From assembly GCA_031550405.1 (NCBI GenBank), contig JAVBOP010000119.1, forward strand, positions 1 through 13,298: a stretch of DNA of 13,298 bases. The letters run 5' to 3'. The position numbers were made by a program, and so were the translations under genes. Positions 1 to 6,374 of this stretch are shown in pieces. This DNA is from JAVBOP01 sp031550405. Lineage in GTDB: Bacteria; Bacteroidota; Ignavibacteria; Kapaibacteriales; UBA2268. Numbering within the stretch: the first letter of the stretch is position 1; every line of letters begins with the position of its first letter. Below the pieces are notes generated by a model that was not told where the DNA came from, did not search any database, and worked only from the letters and a program-made list of their open reading frames with translations.

Positions 1-2
1 AT

Positions 3-812
3 ACAGAAGATGGAAAAATTTTTAATAAATTTTATTATTCTAACTCAAAATTAATAGACTATTTACGCTTTTTCCCTCTGGTTTCACTGATATTCGTTTC
101 CGTTATTGTTGCAATCGGATATTTTGCATTTAATTCTGCCCGCAAAAATGAACAATCAAAAGTCTGGGTCGGAATGGCGCGAGAAACAGCACATCAACTT
201 GGTACGCCAATTTCAAGTCTGCTGGCTTGGATAGAATTGCTCAGGCTGAACAAGGAAATTCCTGAAGTTATTGAAGAAACTGCAAATGAAATTGAAAATG
301 ACGTAAACCGATTAAATATAATAGCAGTACGCTTTTCAAAAATAGGCTCAATGCCTGATAAAAAGCCAATTAATATTGCGGATAAAATCAATGAAGTTTG
401 CGATTATTATGAAAAACGGCTGCCACATTTTGCAGAAAAAATAGTTATAGAAAGAAATTATGAAAAAAAATTAATAATTCAAGCTAATGAAATGTTAATT
501 GGTTGGATTTTCGAGAACTTAATAAAAAATGCTGCTGAAGCAATAGACTCAAAACAAGGAACTATATCAATCTCGATATCCACAATATCCGCTAAAAAAA
601 TATTAATTTTAATCAAAGACACAGGCAAAGGAATGAATGCAAAAGTGAAAATGCAAATATTTGAACCCGGTTTTACAACCAAAAAACGAGGATGGGGAAT
701 AGGCTTAAGCCTTGTAAAACGTATAGTTGAAGAATATCACAGCGGAAAAATTTATATCAAAGAAACCGCTCCCAATCGTGGCACAACCTTTGCCATAGAA
801 TTGCCATGTTAG
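3..812 (+). CDS. Sensor histidine kinase, C-terminal part (5' end outside window)
   Basis: The frame is open from the left edge to the TAG at 810-812, giving 269 residues, so the ATG at 174 is internal and not the start. Counted from the first visible codon, a single membrane segment runs from about residue 23 to 46. The phosphoacceptor H-box follows (ETAHQLGTP, His64), then a dimerisation helix pair. The ATP-binding domain has an N-box (NLIKNAAEAID, about 172-182), a G1 box (DTGKGM, about 206-211), an F-box (FEPGFTTKK) and a G2 box (GWGIGLSL, about 230-237). All kinase motifs look intact, so it should autophosphorylate and pass phosphate to a response regulator. The HQLGTP variant is common in Bacteroidota/Chlorobiota kinases. 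The sensing domain lies upstream and no regulator gene is visible, so the stimulus is unknown. Confidence 0.93.
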   Translation, partial: TEDGKIFNKFYYSNSKLIDYLRFFPLVSLIFVSVIVAIGYFAFNSARKNEQSKVWVGMARETAHQLGTPISSLLAWIELLRLNKEIPEVIEETANEIENDVNRLNIIAVRFSKIGSMPDKKPINIADKINEVCDYYEKRLPHFAEKIVIERNYEKKLIIQANEMLIGWIFENLIKNAAEAIDSKQGTISISISTISAKKILILIKDTGKGMNAKVKMQIFEPGFTTKKRGWGIGLSLVKRIVEEYHSGKIYIKETAPNRGTTFAIELPC

Positions 813-1102
813 GTAATTATATTAGGCACTGTTCCTGAATTATAGCATATTAACAGAAAAAATAGTTAATATGTGTTTAAGCTATTCTAAAATAAGGAAA
901 TACCATGCCAGAAATTCAAAAAATTATGTTCTTCTTTCGGCTGCTAAAATTATCGCAAAATTTGGTAAGGTTCAACAAAAAAAATTAAAAGATACGCAAA
1001 GTAATTGAAAATGTTTGGAAATTATATTAAATTTATTTTTAAATAAATACTTATTTGGATTTGATTGCAAAATTGCTATAATTTAATAACGGAGCTAAAA
1101 TT
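813..1102. other. Intergenic region without a supported gene
   Basis: This AT-rich stretch between the kinase stop and the small ORF at 1103 holds no long frame. A 27-codon frame (905-988) sits behind an AAGGA, but it has no features and I do not call it. A TATAAT hexamer at 1077-1082 lies just before the small ORF's ribosome binding site, with only a very weak -35 match (TTTGGA, 17 bases upstream). No terminator with a GC-rich stem is visible directly behind the kinase. Confidence 0.5.
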
Positions 1103-1195
1103 ATGCAATGTAATTTGCTTGATACAAAAATTTATTCAAGGATATATGCCTGCCCGGTCTGCAAGAGCGCTGAACTAAAGCCGGCATTATACTAA
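1103..1195 (+). CDS. Candidate 30-residue small protein with a CPVC motif
   Basis: This is an ATG-to-TAA frame of 30 codons, preceded by GGAG (1091-1094) with an 8-base spacing, which is a near-ideal ribosome binding site. It is followed 26 bases later by a clear rho-independent terminator. The peptide has a third cysteine near the start (Cys3) and a CPVCK knuckle at residues 17-21, like one half of a zinc ribbon. One knuckle alone cannot complete a four-cysteine site, so metal binding would need a dimer or a partner. It could be a real micro-protein, a leader peptide, or the broken N-terminal zinc finger of the decayed transposase downstream, since that family carries such a finger. No family is recognised. 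Calling it a gene rests on the ribosome binding site, the terminator and the motif. Confidence 0.4.
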   Translation: MQCNLLDTKIYSRIYACPVCKSAELKPALY

Positions 1196-1221
1196 TACTG
1201 TATAACATATAACAAATGTTA

Positions 1222-1252
1222 AGAGGGGCATTAAAAATGCCCTTTTTTTTTT
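1222..1252 (+). terminator. Rho-independent terminator
   Basis: A perfect stem pairs GGGCATT (1226-1232) with AATGCCC (1236-1242) around an AAA loop, extended outward by A-T and G-T pairs. A run of ten T follows (1243-1252). It ends transcription on the plus strand, most likely of the small ORF at 1103-1195. Confidence 0.85.
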
Positions 1253-1263
1253 ATTATATTTGC

Positions 1264-1294
1264 ATTGCATGTCTGTACCTGAACAACATGCAAT
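1264..1294. repeat. Perfect 9-bp inverted repeat
   Basis: ATTGCATGT at 1264-1272 is repeated inverted as ACATGCAAT at 1286-1294 with a 13-base spacer. It lies between the terminator and the transposase remnant and could be a protein-binding palindrome or a hairpin. No T-run follows, so it is not a terminator. Confidence 0.45.
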
Positions 1295-1429
1295 ATGATT
1301 ATGAAGAATTATGATTTTTTTTAATAAATATAGACGATTTATGCTTCTGCTGGATGTGATGGATGGGCGCGATATTGGCACGACGGCTCTTTCAAATGCC
1401 GATTTGAAATTTTTGAAATTACTACCTGA

Positions 1430-1917
1430 CGACTTCGACAGGTGCACGCTCGAAAAGGTCTTTTTAAGCTATTCTCGGACGTTCCAATTCAGATGTGTCA
1501 CAGTTTCATCAAGCTCAAATTATTATGCGATATTTGATCAAAAAAATGAAATTAGAGGCAGCAAAAGAATTGCATGCATTATCTTTGGTTAAAATAGATA
1601 AAGTTAGCTTTGTAAACGAGCTTAAAAAATGGCATTTAAAATGGAAAGATTTTATTAACGAACATTCACTTTTGTCAAAAACAGTCAAATTTTTTTACAC
1701 TTATAAGCGACTTAGAAATGCTTATTTTAGCTTGAAAAATAATCTGCCATATTTGCTTAACTATTTAAAATATAAGGAGCTATGCCTTCCAAATACTACG
1801 AATATGTTAGATGGTTTTTTCTCTGATTTTAAGAATAATTTGCACAATCACAACGGCTTAAATTTGGTAAGAAAGAAGAAATTCATCGAAGATTTTTTCA
1901 GCAATAAAAACAGATAA
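1430..1917 (+). pseudogene. Transposase remnant, IS256-like family (variant Zn-binding type), truncated and frameshifted
   Basis: Two frames together give the C-terminal part of a DDE transposase. In the first frame 1454-1498 reads KGLFKLFSDVPIQMC. The second frame, from 1501, continues with QFHQ and runs to the TAA at 1915-1917. The join is a CA duplication: CACAG at 1499-1503 where CAG is expected. Restoring it gives the block PIQMCQFHQ typical of this family. Further on are the stretches NLPYLLNYLKYKE and NTTNMLDGFFSDFKNNL, which match the family's conserved C-terminal region with its catalytic acid. The N-terminal zinc-binding and DNA-binding parts and the first catalytic aspartate are missing: the first frame has a stop at 1427 and nothing upstream can be joined to it. 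It is dead DNA left by an old insertion. Family assignment is from remembered motifs. Confidence 0.75.
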
Positions 1918-2060
1918 AATAGACGTTTGCATGGGGATAAGCTAATGTTATAGAACATAGTTACACAGAAAATAGCAACTATTTTGTCTGTTAGGAGAAA
2001 AACAGGTGAAAAAAACAACAATTTTGTCCATTAAGCCTATTTAACATATTAATTGCATAA

Positions 2061-2103
2061 AAAAGCCTGCAATTTTGTTCCATACGTTAGATTACAGGCT
2101 TTT
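2061..2103. terminator. Possible bidirectional terminator hairpin
   Basis: AAAAGCCTG (2061-2069) pairs perfectly with CAGGCTTTT (2095-2103) across a 25-base loop. Both strands give a T-rich tail. It lies downstream of the transposase remnant on one strand and about 150 bases past the porin stop on the other. The long loop makes it a weaker terminator than the one at 1222. Confidence 0.45.
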
Positions 2104-2189
2104 ATGTTTTTAATGAACTAGTTTTTAAATGAATATAATATCGTAGGTAGTATACATCATATTTTTAAGAATTTATCAATTAATTATTG

Positions 2190-2223
2190 CAAAATAAAAA
2201 GCAGATAATTATTTACCTGCTTT
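2190..2223 (-). terminator. Terminator of the porin gene
   Basis: On the minus strand AAAGCAG and CTGCTTT (plus-strand 2217-2223 and 2198-2204) form a 7-bp stem around an AT-rich loop, followed by TTATTTT. It sits about 30 bases beyond the porin stop codon, where a rho-independent terminator would be expected. Confidence 0.65.
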
Positions 2224-2252
2224 ATTGCTATTCAAAAAATTATGAATAAAAA

Positions 2253-3500
2253 TTAGAACTTTAGCTGAATACGCACAGTTAAAACATTATCTTTTAAATC
2301 TTCAACATATGTGGTAATTGCATCTGTTTTTTCGTTGCCAACCATATCGTACCAAACAGTAAGTCTTAAATTTTTAACAGGTTCATAGATTAAGCCAGCT
2401 CCAATTGTTGTATAGCTTAAATCTGTTGCACTTGTGTATGTATCTCTTATTCCTATTTCATTTCCCGAAACTTTTGTATTAGGATCATACATATCATATT
2501 TCACCGCTGCTGTTAAATTTGTATTGGTGATTTCATGAGATAATACCGCCAACATACCTTGAAATGGTCTGATATATGTTGGTACTGCAGGTAAAGTCGA
2601 AGATTTTGGGCTTTCACTTGAAGAAGCGCTTGCAGGTTGCGAACCAGTCCAAAATTCACCATTTAATGTTGTTTTTCCAATAAATGACTTATAACCTAAT
2701 AATAATTCTCCTGCAAAATAACTACGCTCAGCTTGTTGCCCTTTATTGCTAATAGCATTATCTACAACAAACTTACTGCCTTCCATTTTATAAACCAATG
2801 AATCACCTTGATATACTCCGCCTTGATATGTCGAGCCGCCAATTCCCAAATTTAAATTTCCAAAATTATTGTTGTAATATAACCGCACTGCAATATTTTT
2901 TTGATTATCATTTTCAGGATTAATACCATTTCCTGACAACAGAGCAATATTCAATGATACTGGATTTAAAAAATGTTTTTTAGGAGCTCTTATTGTCAGC
3001 ATTGCTCCCAAATCTCTTTCGCCGGGAATTAAAGTCTGCGCCATTCTTGCTCTTTCTGGCGATAATCTCTCAGAAGATGAATATAAAATTTCATTTGTCA
3101 TAGGCACTTTGAATAATCCACCTTTTAACGAAAAAACATCAATCCAAGGATCTTTGACATCTAAGTAAGCATCTTTAATTGAAATGCCTTTTTCAGTTGC
3201 ATCAAATTGCAGAACAGCGTTTAAAATATCATACTTATATTCTGCCTTCAACCTTCCGCGGCGAACCATGAATATATCATGACTTTCGGATGGAAAATTT
3301 CCACCAGAATACGTTTTTGCTCCATTTTCTTCAGCATTTAAAAATTGTGCTTGAATGTAGCCGGAAATTTTTAATTTTTTGTTTTGTTCTTCTAATTCCT
3401 GCACCCTTTGTTCAACAGGCTTTCCGGATTGAGCAAAAATAGAACATTGCAGAAATGGCATCAAAGCTACTGCAATAAATAATAAATCTTTTTTTAACAT
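2253..3500 (-). CDS. OprO/OprP-type outer-membrane porin
   Basis: A 415-residue protein with a typical signal peptide: MLKK, then a hydrophobic core to about residue 22, with probable cleavage after FAQ (22-24). A short charged heptad-like segment follows (EQRVQELEEQNKKLK, about 30-44), as in many trimeric porins. The rest alternates aromatic and polar beta strands, including GYIQAQF, MVRRGRLKAEYKY and GGLFKVPM, which resemble the phosphate-selective porin O/P family. The chain ends in RIQLKF, the C-terminal phenylalanine used as the barrel-assembly signal. A serine/proline-rich stretch at about 289-307 is probably a surface loop. It should form a passive, perhaps anion-preferring channel, but the substrate cannot be read from the sequence. 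It is transcribed alone, with a terminator behind it, and diverges from the LptF/G gene. Confidence 0.85.
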   Translation of the reverse strand: MLKKDLLFIAVALMPFLQCSIFAQSGKPVEQRVQELEEQNKKLKISGYIQAQFLNAEENGAKTYSGGNFPSESHDIFMVRRGRLKAEYKYDILNAVLQFDATEKGISIKDAYLDVKDPWIDVFSLKGGLFKVPMTNEILYSSSERLSPERARMAQTLIPGERDLGAMLTIRAPKKHFLNPVSLNIALLSGNGINPENDNQKNIAVRLYYNNNFGNLNLGIGGSTYQGGVYQGDSLVYKMEGSKFVVDNAISNKGQQAERSYFAGELLLGYKSFIGKTTLNGEFWTGSQPASASSSESPKSSTLPAVPTYIRPFQGMLAVLSHEITNTNLTAAVKYDMYDPNTKVSGNEIGIRDTYTSATDLSYTTIGAGLIYEPVKNLRLTVWYDMVGNEKTDAITTYVEDLKDNVLTVRIQLKF

Positions 3501-3567
3501 AAAAATTTTAACCCTTTAATGAATGAATTATAAATGAATATTGATTATTTGTTCTTTTTTTATAACA

Positions 3568-3575
3568 CAAAATTA
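3568..3575 (-). promoter_or_regulatory. Candidate -7 promoter element of the porin gene
   Basis: The minus strand reads TAATTTTG, matching the Bacteroidota TAnnTTTG element, about 68 bases before the porin start. No TTG stands at the usual -33 distance, so the call is tentative. Confidence 0.3.
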
Positions 3576-3807
3576 AGGTAGCGGCATTACAGAGTGATAA
3601 AATGGAGGTTAAGATTGCATAACAAATGGTTGCCATTTTTTGCCATATCAGTAATGGCGTAAGATTTTATGCCAGTTTTTTTAATAGCATATCTGCTAAT
3701 CGCAGGACAACCACACAGGTTTTCTATTATATTTATGAATATTTTTTAATAATTTATATCGTTAATGGTATTGCTTGGGCGCATTTTATCAATCCCATTT
3801 TTTTTTA

Positions 3808-3815
3808 TATCTTTG
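3808..3815 (+). promoter_or_regulatory. Candidate -7 promoter element of the LptF/G gene
   Basis: TATCTTTG matches the Bacteroidota TAnnTTTG element and lies 23 bases before the TTG start at 3839, predicting a short leader. The identical octamer occurs before the gene at 8765. No good -33 TTG is visible at the usual distance. Confidence 0.4.
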
Positions 3816-3838
3816 TTGAGCTTTATTAACAAATCAAA

Positions 3839-4927
3839 TTGCGATTGAAAAAGTTAGACATATATATTCTGCGGCAAATATTGATTACGCTGGTTTTTGC
3901 GGTGATGGCGCTCTGCGTTATATTTATCGTTGTCAATCTTATGGATAGAATGGATAAATTCATGGATGCCAATGTTCCGCTGGAAATGATTATTAAATAT
4001 TATTTAGTTTATTTGCCAGAAATTCTTAAAATTCTAATGCCGGTTTCTATTTTGCTTGCAGCACTGTTTACAATCGGTAAACTATCGAATAATAATGAAG
4101 TTACTGCGATGAAATCTGGCGGAATGAGTTTATATCGCATTTTATTTCCGATTGCCATTCTCGGAATTTTATTCAGTATCGGGCAATATTATTTCAACGG
4201 CTGGATTGTTCCTGTTGCTAATGAGGAAAAGGAGAGATTCTCGCAAGTCTATTTAAATAAGATGAATATATCAAATTCCGTTAGCAATCTTGCTTTCCGC
4301 GATTCGCCAACTCGCAATGTTCTCATCCAGTATTATGACGCACAAACCAAAATTGCCAATAGAATTGCCATTGAAGATTACGACACCGGTGCGGCGCCGA
4401 GATTGAATTATCGGATTGAGGCGCAGCAAATGATTTGGAACGATACTGCAAATTCGTGGATTGCGAAACATGGCATTATAAAGCGCATTGGCAGCAGCAA
4501 TGTGGTAACCGAGCGCTTTGAAGAAATGCCGATTACAATGAAAATTAAGGACAGGCAGCTCGAAAAAATCAACAAAAAGGCTGATGAAATGACGTTTGAT
4601 GAAGTCAAAGAATACATACTGCTTTTGAGAAATGGCGGCAAGGACGTGCGCAAACTGGAAATCGAATACCATGCGGAACAGGCGCTGCCGCTGGCAAATT
4701 TTATCGTGATGCTGTTTGCGGTTACCTTCGCTTCGGTCAAAAGGCGTGGCGGAATTGCCATACAGATTGCGGCAGCGATGATTATCTCGTTTATATATCT
4801 GATTTTTTTCAAAATCAGCCAGCCAATCGGTCTTTCGATGAATTTGCCTCCATACATGGTTGGCTGGAGTGCGAATATGATTTTCTTTGTTGCCGGCATT
4901 ATAACGCTTTTGAAAACAAGGACTTAA
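3839..4927 (+). CDS. LptF/LptG-family lipopolysaccharide export permease
   Basis: A 362-residue inner-membrane protein of the YjgP/YjgQ family. LptF and LptG form the transmembrane part of the LptB2FG transporter, which extracts LPS from the inner membrane and feeds it to the LptA bridge. Three N-terminal membrane helices (about 12-33, 57-80 and 101-121) enclose the conserved cytoplasmic stretch NNNEVTAMKSGGMS (about 84-97), where LptB contacts the permease. A periplasmic jellyroll domain covers about 125-265, and three helices follow (about 280-298, 304-325 and 336-357). The start is a TTG at 3839, because the frame has a stop at 3827 and no ATG before the first helix. A second TTG two codons later is an alternative. 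No strong ribosome binding site is seen. Neither lptB nor the second permease gene is in the window, so LptF and LptG cannot be told apart. Confidence 0.87.
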   Translation: MRLKKLDIYILRQILITLVFAVMALCVIFIVVNLMDRMDKFMDANVPLEMIIKYYLVYLPEILKILMPVSILLAALFTIGKLSNNNEVTAMKSGGMSLYRILFPIAILGILFSIGQYYFNGWIVPVANEEKERFSQVYLNKMNISNSVSNLAFRDSPTRNVLIQYYDAQTKIANRIAIEDYDTGAAPRLNYRIEAQQMIWNDTANSWIAKHGIIKRIGSSNVVTERFEEMPITMKIKDRQLEKINKKADEMTFDEVKEYILLLRNGGKDVRKLEIEYHAEQALPLANFIVMLFAVTFASVKRRGGIAIQIAAAMIISFIYLIFFKISQPIGLSMNLPPYMVGWSANMIFFVAGIITLLKTRT

Positions 4928-5003
4928 ACTTATATATTGCAACAATATTTATTAAAAAAAATTCATAATCTTCTAATGTTATCCAATATTTTTTGAATGC
5001 AGT

Positions 5004-5627
5004 ATGAATATTTTAAACTTGTCTTTAGTCATAATATCCAGCTACTTGATAGGAACAGTACCATTTTCATTGATATTTTCTAAAATATTAGCGAATAAAA
5101 ATCCGGGCAAAGAAGGTTCGGGAAATTATGGTGCAATGAATAGTTATGAGGTAACTGGTAGAAAAACCATAGGGTTGCTTGTTTTTATATGCGATGTTCT
5201 AAAAGGTGCTTTAGCTGTTTTTATTGCATATTATCTCATATATCCGAAAACTTTTTATGCACTGATTGCAACAATATTTCTTGTTATCGGACACAACTTC
5301 AATATATTCCTTAAGTTCAAAGGAGGCAGGGGCTTAGCTGCATGTCTCGGCGCATTGCTTGTCTACAATCCATTCTTGCCGGTTATCTGGTGCGCATTAT
5401 GGTTTTTGTTCTACCGCATAGTCCGAAAAGATGTGCTGTTTGCCAACTCGTGGGCATCTGTCATTTCGCCAGTTCTGGTGATTTGCGCTCCCAGCCATGT
5501 AATATTTTTCATGAATTATAACATTTTCGTAACTGCCTATGAATACAAGGTATTATCGATAATTTTGTGTATGCTGGTATTTGCCGCACACATACGCAGC
5601 CACCGTTCCCACCAAGCCGGTGTGTAG
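5004..5627 (+). CDS. plsY: PlsY-type glycerol-3-phosphate acyltransferase (divergent)
   Basis: A 207-residue polytopic inner-membrane protein. PlsY moves the acyl group of acyl phosphate onto glycerol-3-phosphate, making lysophosphatidate, the first step of phospholipid synthesis. The N-terminal helix carries SYLIGTVPFSLI. Motif 1 is present in the form GSGNYGAMNSYEV (38-50), with changes from the common GSGNxGATN. Motif 2 is GHNFNIFLKFKGGRG (96-110), where the usual proline after GHxF is replaced by asparagine. The C terminus ends HIRSHRSHQAGV, which keeps basic residues and histidines but lacks the normal third motif (HxxNIxRLxxG) and stops early. Neither other frame restores it. The gene lies 76 bases behind the LptF/G gene on the same strand, with a weak ribosome binding site. 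Family membership is fairly sure. Full activity is an assumption. Confidence 0.8.
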   Translation: MNILNLSLVIISSYLIGTVPFSLIFSKILANKNPGKEGSGNYGAMNSYEVTGRKTIGLLVFICDVLKGALAVFIAYYLIYPKTFYALIATIFLVIGHNFNIFLKFKGGRGLAACLGALLVYNPFLPVIWCALWFLFYRIVRKDVLFANSWASVISPVLVICAPSHVIFFMNYNIFVTAYEYKVLSIILCMLVFAAHIRSHRSHQAGV

Positions 5628-5717
5628 CAGAGAAAAAAAGCTAAATAATATCATTTTTTATTTTAAATTATTCTTGTTTATCATTATTTTTCGGTAAAAA
5701 TATGTGGAATATGCCAG

Positions 5718-5729
5718 ACAAATATTTGT
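5718..5729. promoter_or_regulatory. 12-bp perfect palindrome, possible operator
   Basis: ACAAATATTTGT is a perfect palindrome that touches the -33 element of the predicted tatA promoter. A regulator bound here could block or recruit RNA polymerase. AT-rich DNA yields such palindromes by chance, so this is weak. Confidence 0.3.
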
Positions 5730-5760
5730 TTGTATATTTTGAATTTTAGAGTTATTTTTG
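5729..5760 (+). promoter_or_regulatory. Bacteroidota-type promoter of tatA
   Basis: TTTG at 5729-5732 and TATTTTTG at 5753-5760 are separated by 20 bases. They match the Bacteroidota consensus (TTTG, about 19-21 bases, TAnnTTTG). Transcription would start near 5767, about 23 bases before the tatA start. No comparable element is seen before the next two genes, which suggests a shared transcript. Confidence 0.55.
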
Positions 5761-5789
5761 CTGTCATTTAATATTTGGAGAGGAGAGTT

Positions 5790-5972
5790 ATGGGCAGTTT
5801 AGGACCGATGGAAATAGTATTAATTATTTTGGCAGTGGTTTTGCTTTTTGGAGCTAAAAAGATTCCAGAATTGATGCGCGGGCTGGGTTCCGGAATTAAA
5901 GAATTTAAAAAAGCGGCGAATGATTTGGATACTGAAGACCCAAATTCTTCCAAGCCTAAAGAGAAAAATTAA
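5790..5972 (+). CDS. tatA: Twin-arginine translocase subunit TatA
   Basis: A 60-residue TatA/Hcf106-type protein. TatA oligomers form the passage through which folded proteins with twin-arginine signals cross the inner membrane after binding to TatC. An N-terminal membrane helix (about 6-21) has the conserved glutamate at position 8. The hinge FGAKKIPEL (20-28) follows, then an amphipathic helix (about 24-46), and a short acidic/lysine tail rich in Pro and Ser. The ATG at 5790 is chosen over one at 5775 because it directly follows the ribosome binding site GGAGAGGAG (5776-5784) and gives the normal TatA N terminus. tatB and tatC are not in the window. It is the first gene of a probable tatA-DUF2795-Omp85 transcript. 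Confidence 0.93.
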   Translation: MGSLGPMEIVLIILAVVLLFGAKKIPELMRGLGSGIKEFKKAANDLDTEDPNSSKPKEKN

Positions 5973-6075
5973 AAAAAAATCATTATATATAACTTATAGA
6001 AAATAACCGTTAATAACTTATTATCAGAGTTATTGTTCAACTTAATTTCATAATTTAAAACAGGAGAAATAGAAA

Positions 6076-6315
6076 ATGTTTTGGACCCCTGAATTGGCAC
6101 AAACTTTAGAAGATGCCCCTTGGCCAGCAACAAGAGAAGAATTGCTTGATTATGCAAATCGTGTTGGATGTCCGCAGCAAGTATTGGACAACATCATGGA
6201 GCTGGAAGACAATGATGAGCTTATAGAAGGTATGGAAGACCTTTGGCCCGAATATGAAGACATTATAAATGAAGAATATTTTTATAATGATGATGAAGAA
6301 GAGCAATATTTTTAA
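6076..6315 (+). CDS. Small acidic DUF2795 protein
   Basis: A 79-residue, strongly acidic protein with AGGAG at 6062-6066, nine bases before the ATG. The core PWPATREELLDYANRVGCPQ (15-34) is followed by VLDNIMELEDNDE and a tail rich in Asp, Glu and Tyr. This arrangement matches DUF2795, a small domain common in Bacteroidota and relatives, with no assigned function that I know of. The helical core resembles a compact helix-turn-helix-sized fold, and the acidic tail might mimic nucleic acid or contact a basic partner, both of which are inference. It lies 103 bases behind tatA and 56 bases before the Omp85 gene on the same strand, with no promoter element or strong terminator between them. Confidence 0.82.
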   Translation: MFWTPELAQTLEDAPWPATREELLDYANRVGCPQQVLDNIMELEDNDELIEGMEDLWPEYEDIINEEYFYNDDEEEQYF

Positions 6316-6360
6316 TTCAGGCATATAAGCTGAAATTAAATATTTGCGTGCAATAACATT

Positions 6361-6374
6361 GGAGACAGCATATT
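6361..6374 (+). promoter_or_regulatory. Ribosome binding site pointing to an ATT start codon
   Basis: GGAG at 6361-6364 stands 7 bases before ATT at 6372-6374. The Omp85 frame is open from a stop at 6354, and no ATG, GTG or TTG occurs before the end of the encoded signal peptide. The site therefore decides the start of the next gene. Confidence 0.6.

Larger units (their letters stand above)
1918..2252. other. Intergenic region with hairpins and imperfect direct repeats
   Basis: No coding frame is supported. The stretch contains a hairpin at 1965-1991 (AAAATAG/CTATTTT stem with a 3-base loop, plus a 4-bp outer stem past a bulge). Two imperfect direct repeats start at 1976 and 2016 (16 of 20 positions equal, containing TTTTGTC), with a weaker third match around 2068. 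It also holds two terminator-like hairpins listed separately. It may include the lost right end of the decayed insertion element. Confidence 0.5.
3501..3838. other. Divergent intergenic region between the porin and LptF/G genes
   Basis: The region holds one candidate promoter for each neighbour. A GGAGG at 3604-3608 is followed 6 bases later by a TTG that opens only a 15-codon frame ending at 3660. The same frame after this stop stays hydrophobic but meets further stops. A 67-codon ATG frame (3626-3829) is open in another register, but it has no usable ribosome binding site and its composition follows the T-richness of the DNA. I do not call a gene here. A decayed small membrane-protein gene is possible. 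Confidence 0.45.

Noticed and set aside
905..988. 27-codon ATG frame with AAGGA upstream
   Set aside because: Composition follows the AT-rich DNA, there is no motif and no downstream terminator; a ribosome-binding-like AAGGA is common by chance here.
1141..1190. tRNA-like bases (GCCGGC...TTCA on the minus strand)
   Set aside because: No full cloverleaf can be drawn: no anticodon arm and no matching acceptor end. The bases are explained by the small ORF on the plus strand.
1187..1447. 86-codon minus-strand frame
   Set aside because: It runs through the terminator and the inverted repeat and has no recognisable domain; it looks like chance in AT-rich DNA.
1311..1592. 93-codon plus-strand frame
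   Set aside because: Its 3' half overlaps the transposase remnant in a wrong register; only the joined frames from 1430 give transposase motifs.
3626..3829. 67-codon ATG frame just before the LptF/G gene
   Set aside because: The GGAGG is 17 bases away and belongs better to the TTG at 3615; the residues are those expected from T-rich DNA, and a promoter element for the next gene lies inside its end.
4271..4945. Long minus-strand frames opposite the LptF/G gene
   Set aside because: Shadow frames of a clearly coding plus-strand gene; no domain is recognisable.
6012..6034. 7-bp AATAACT/AGTTATT hairpin between tatA and the DUF2795 gene
   Set aside because: It is AT-rich and has no T-run, so it is unlikely to end transcription; no other role is supported.
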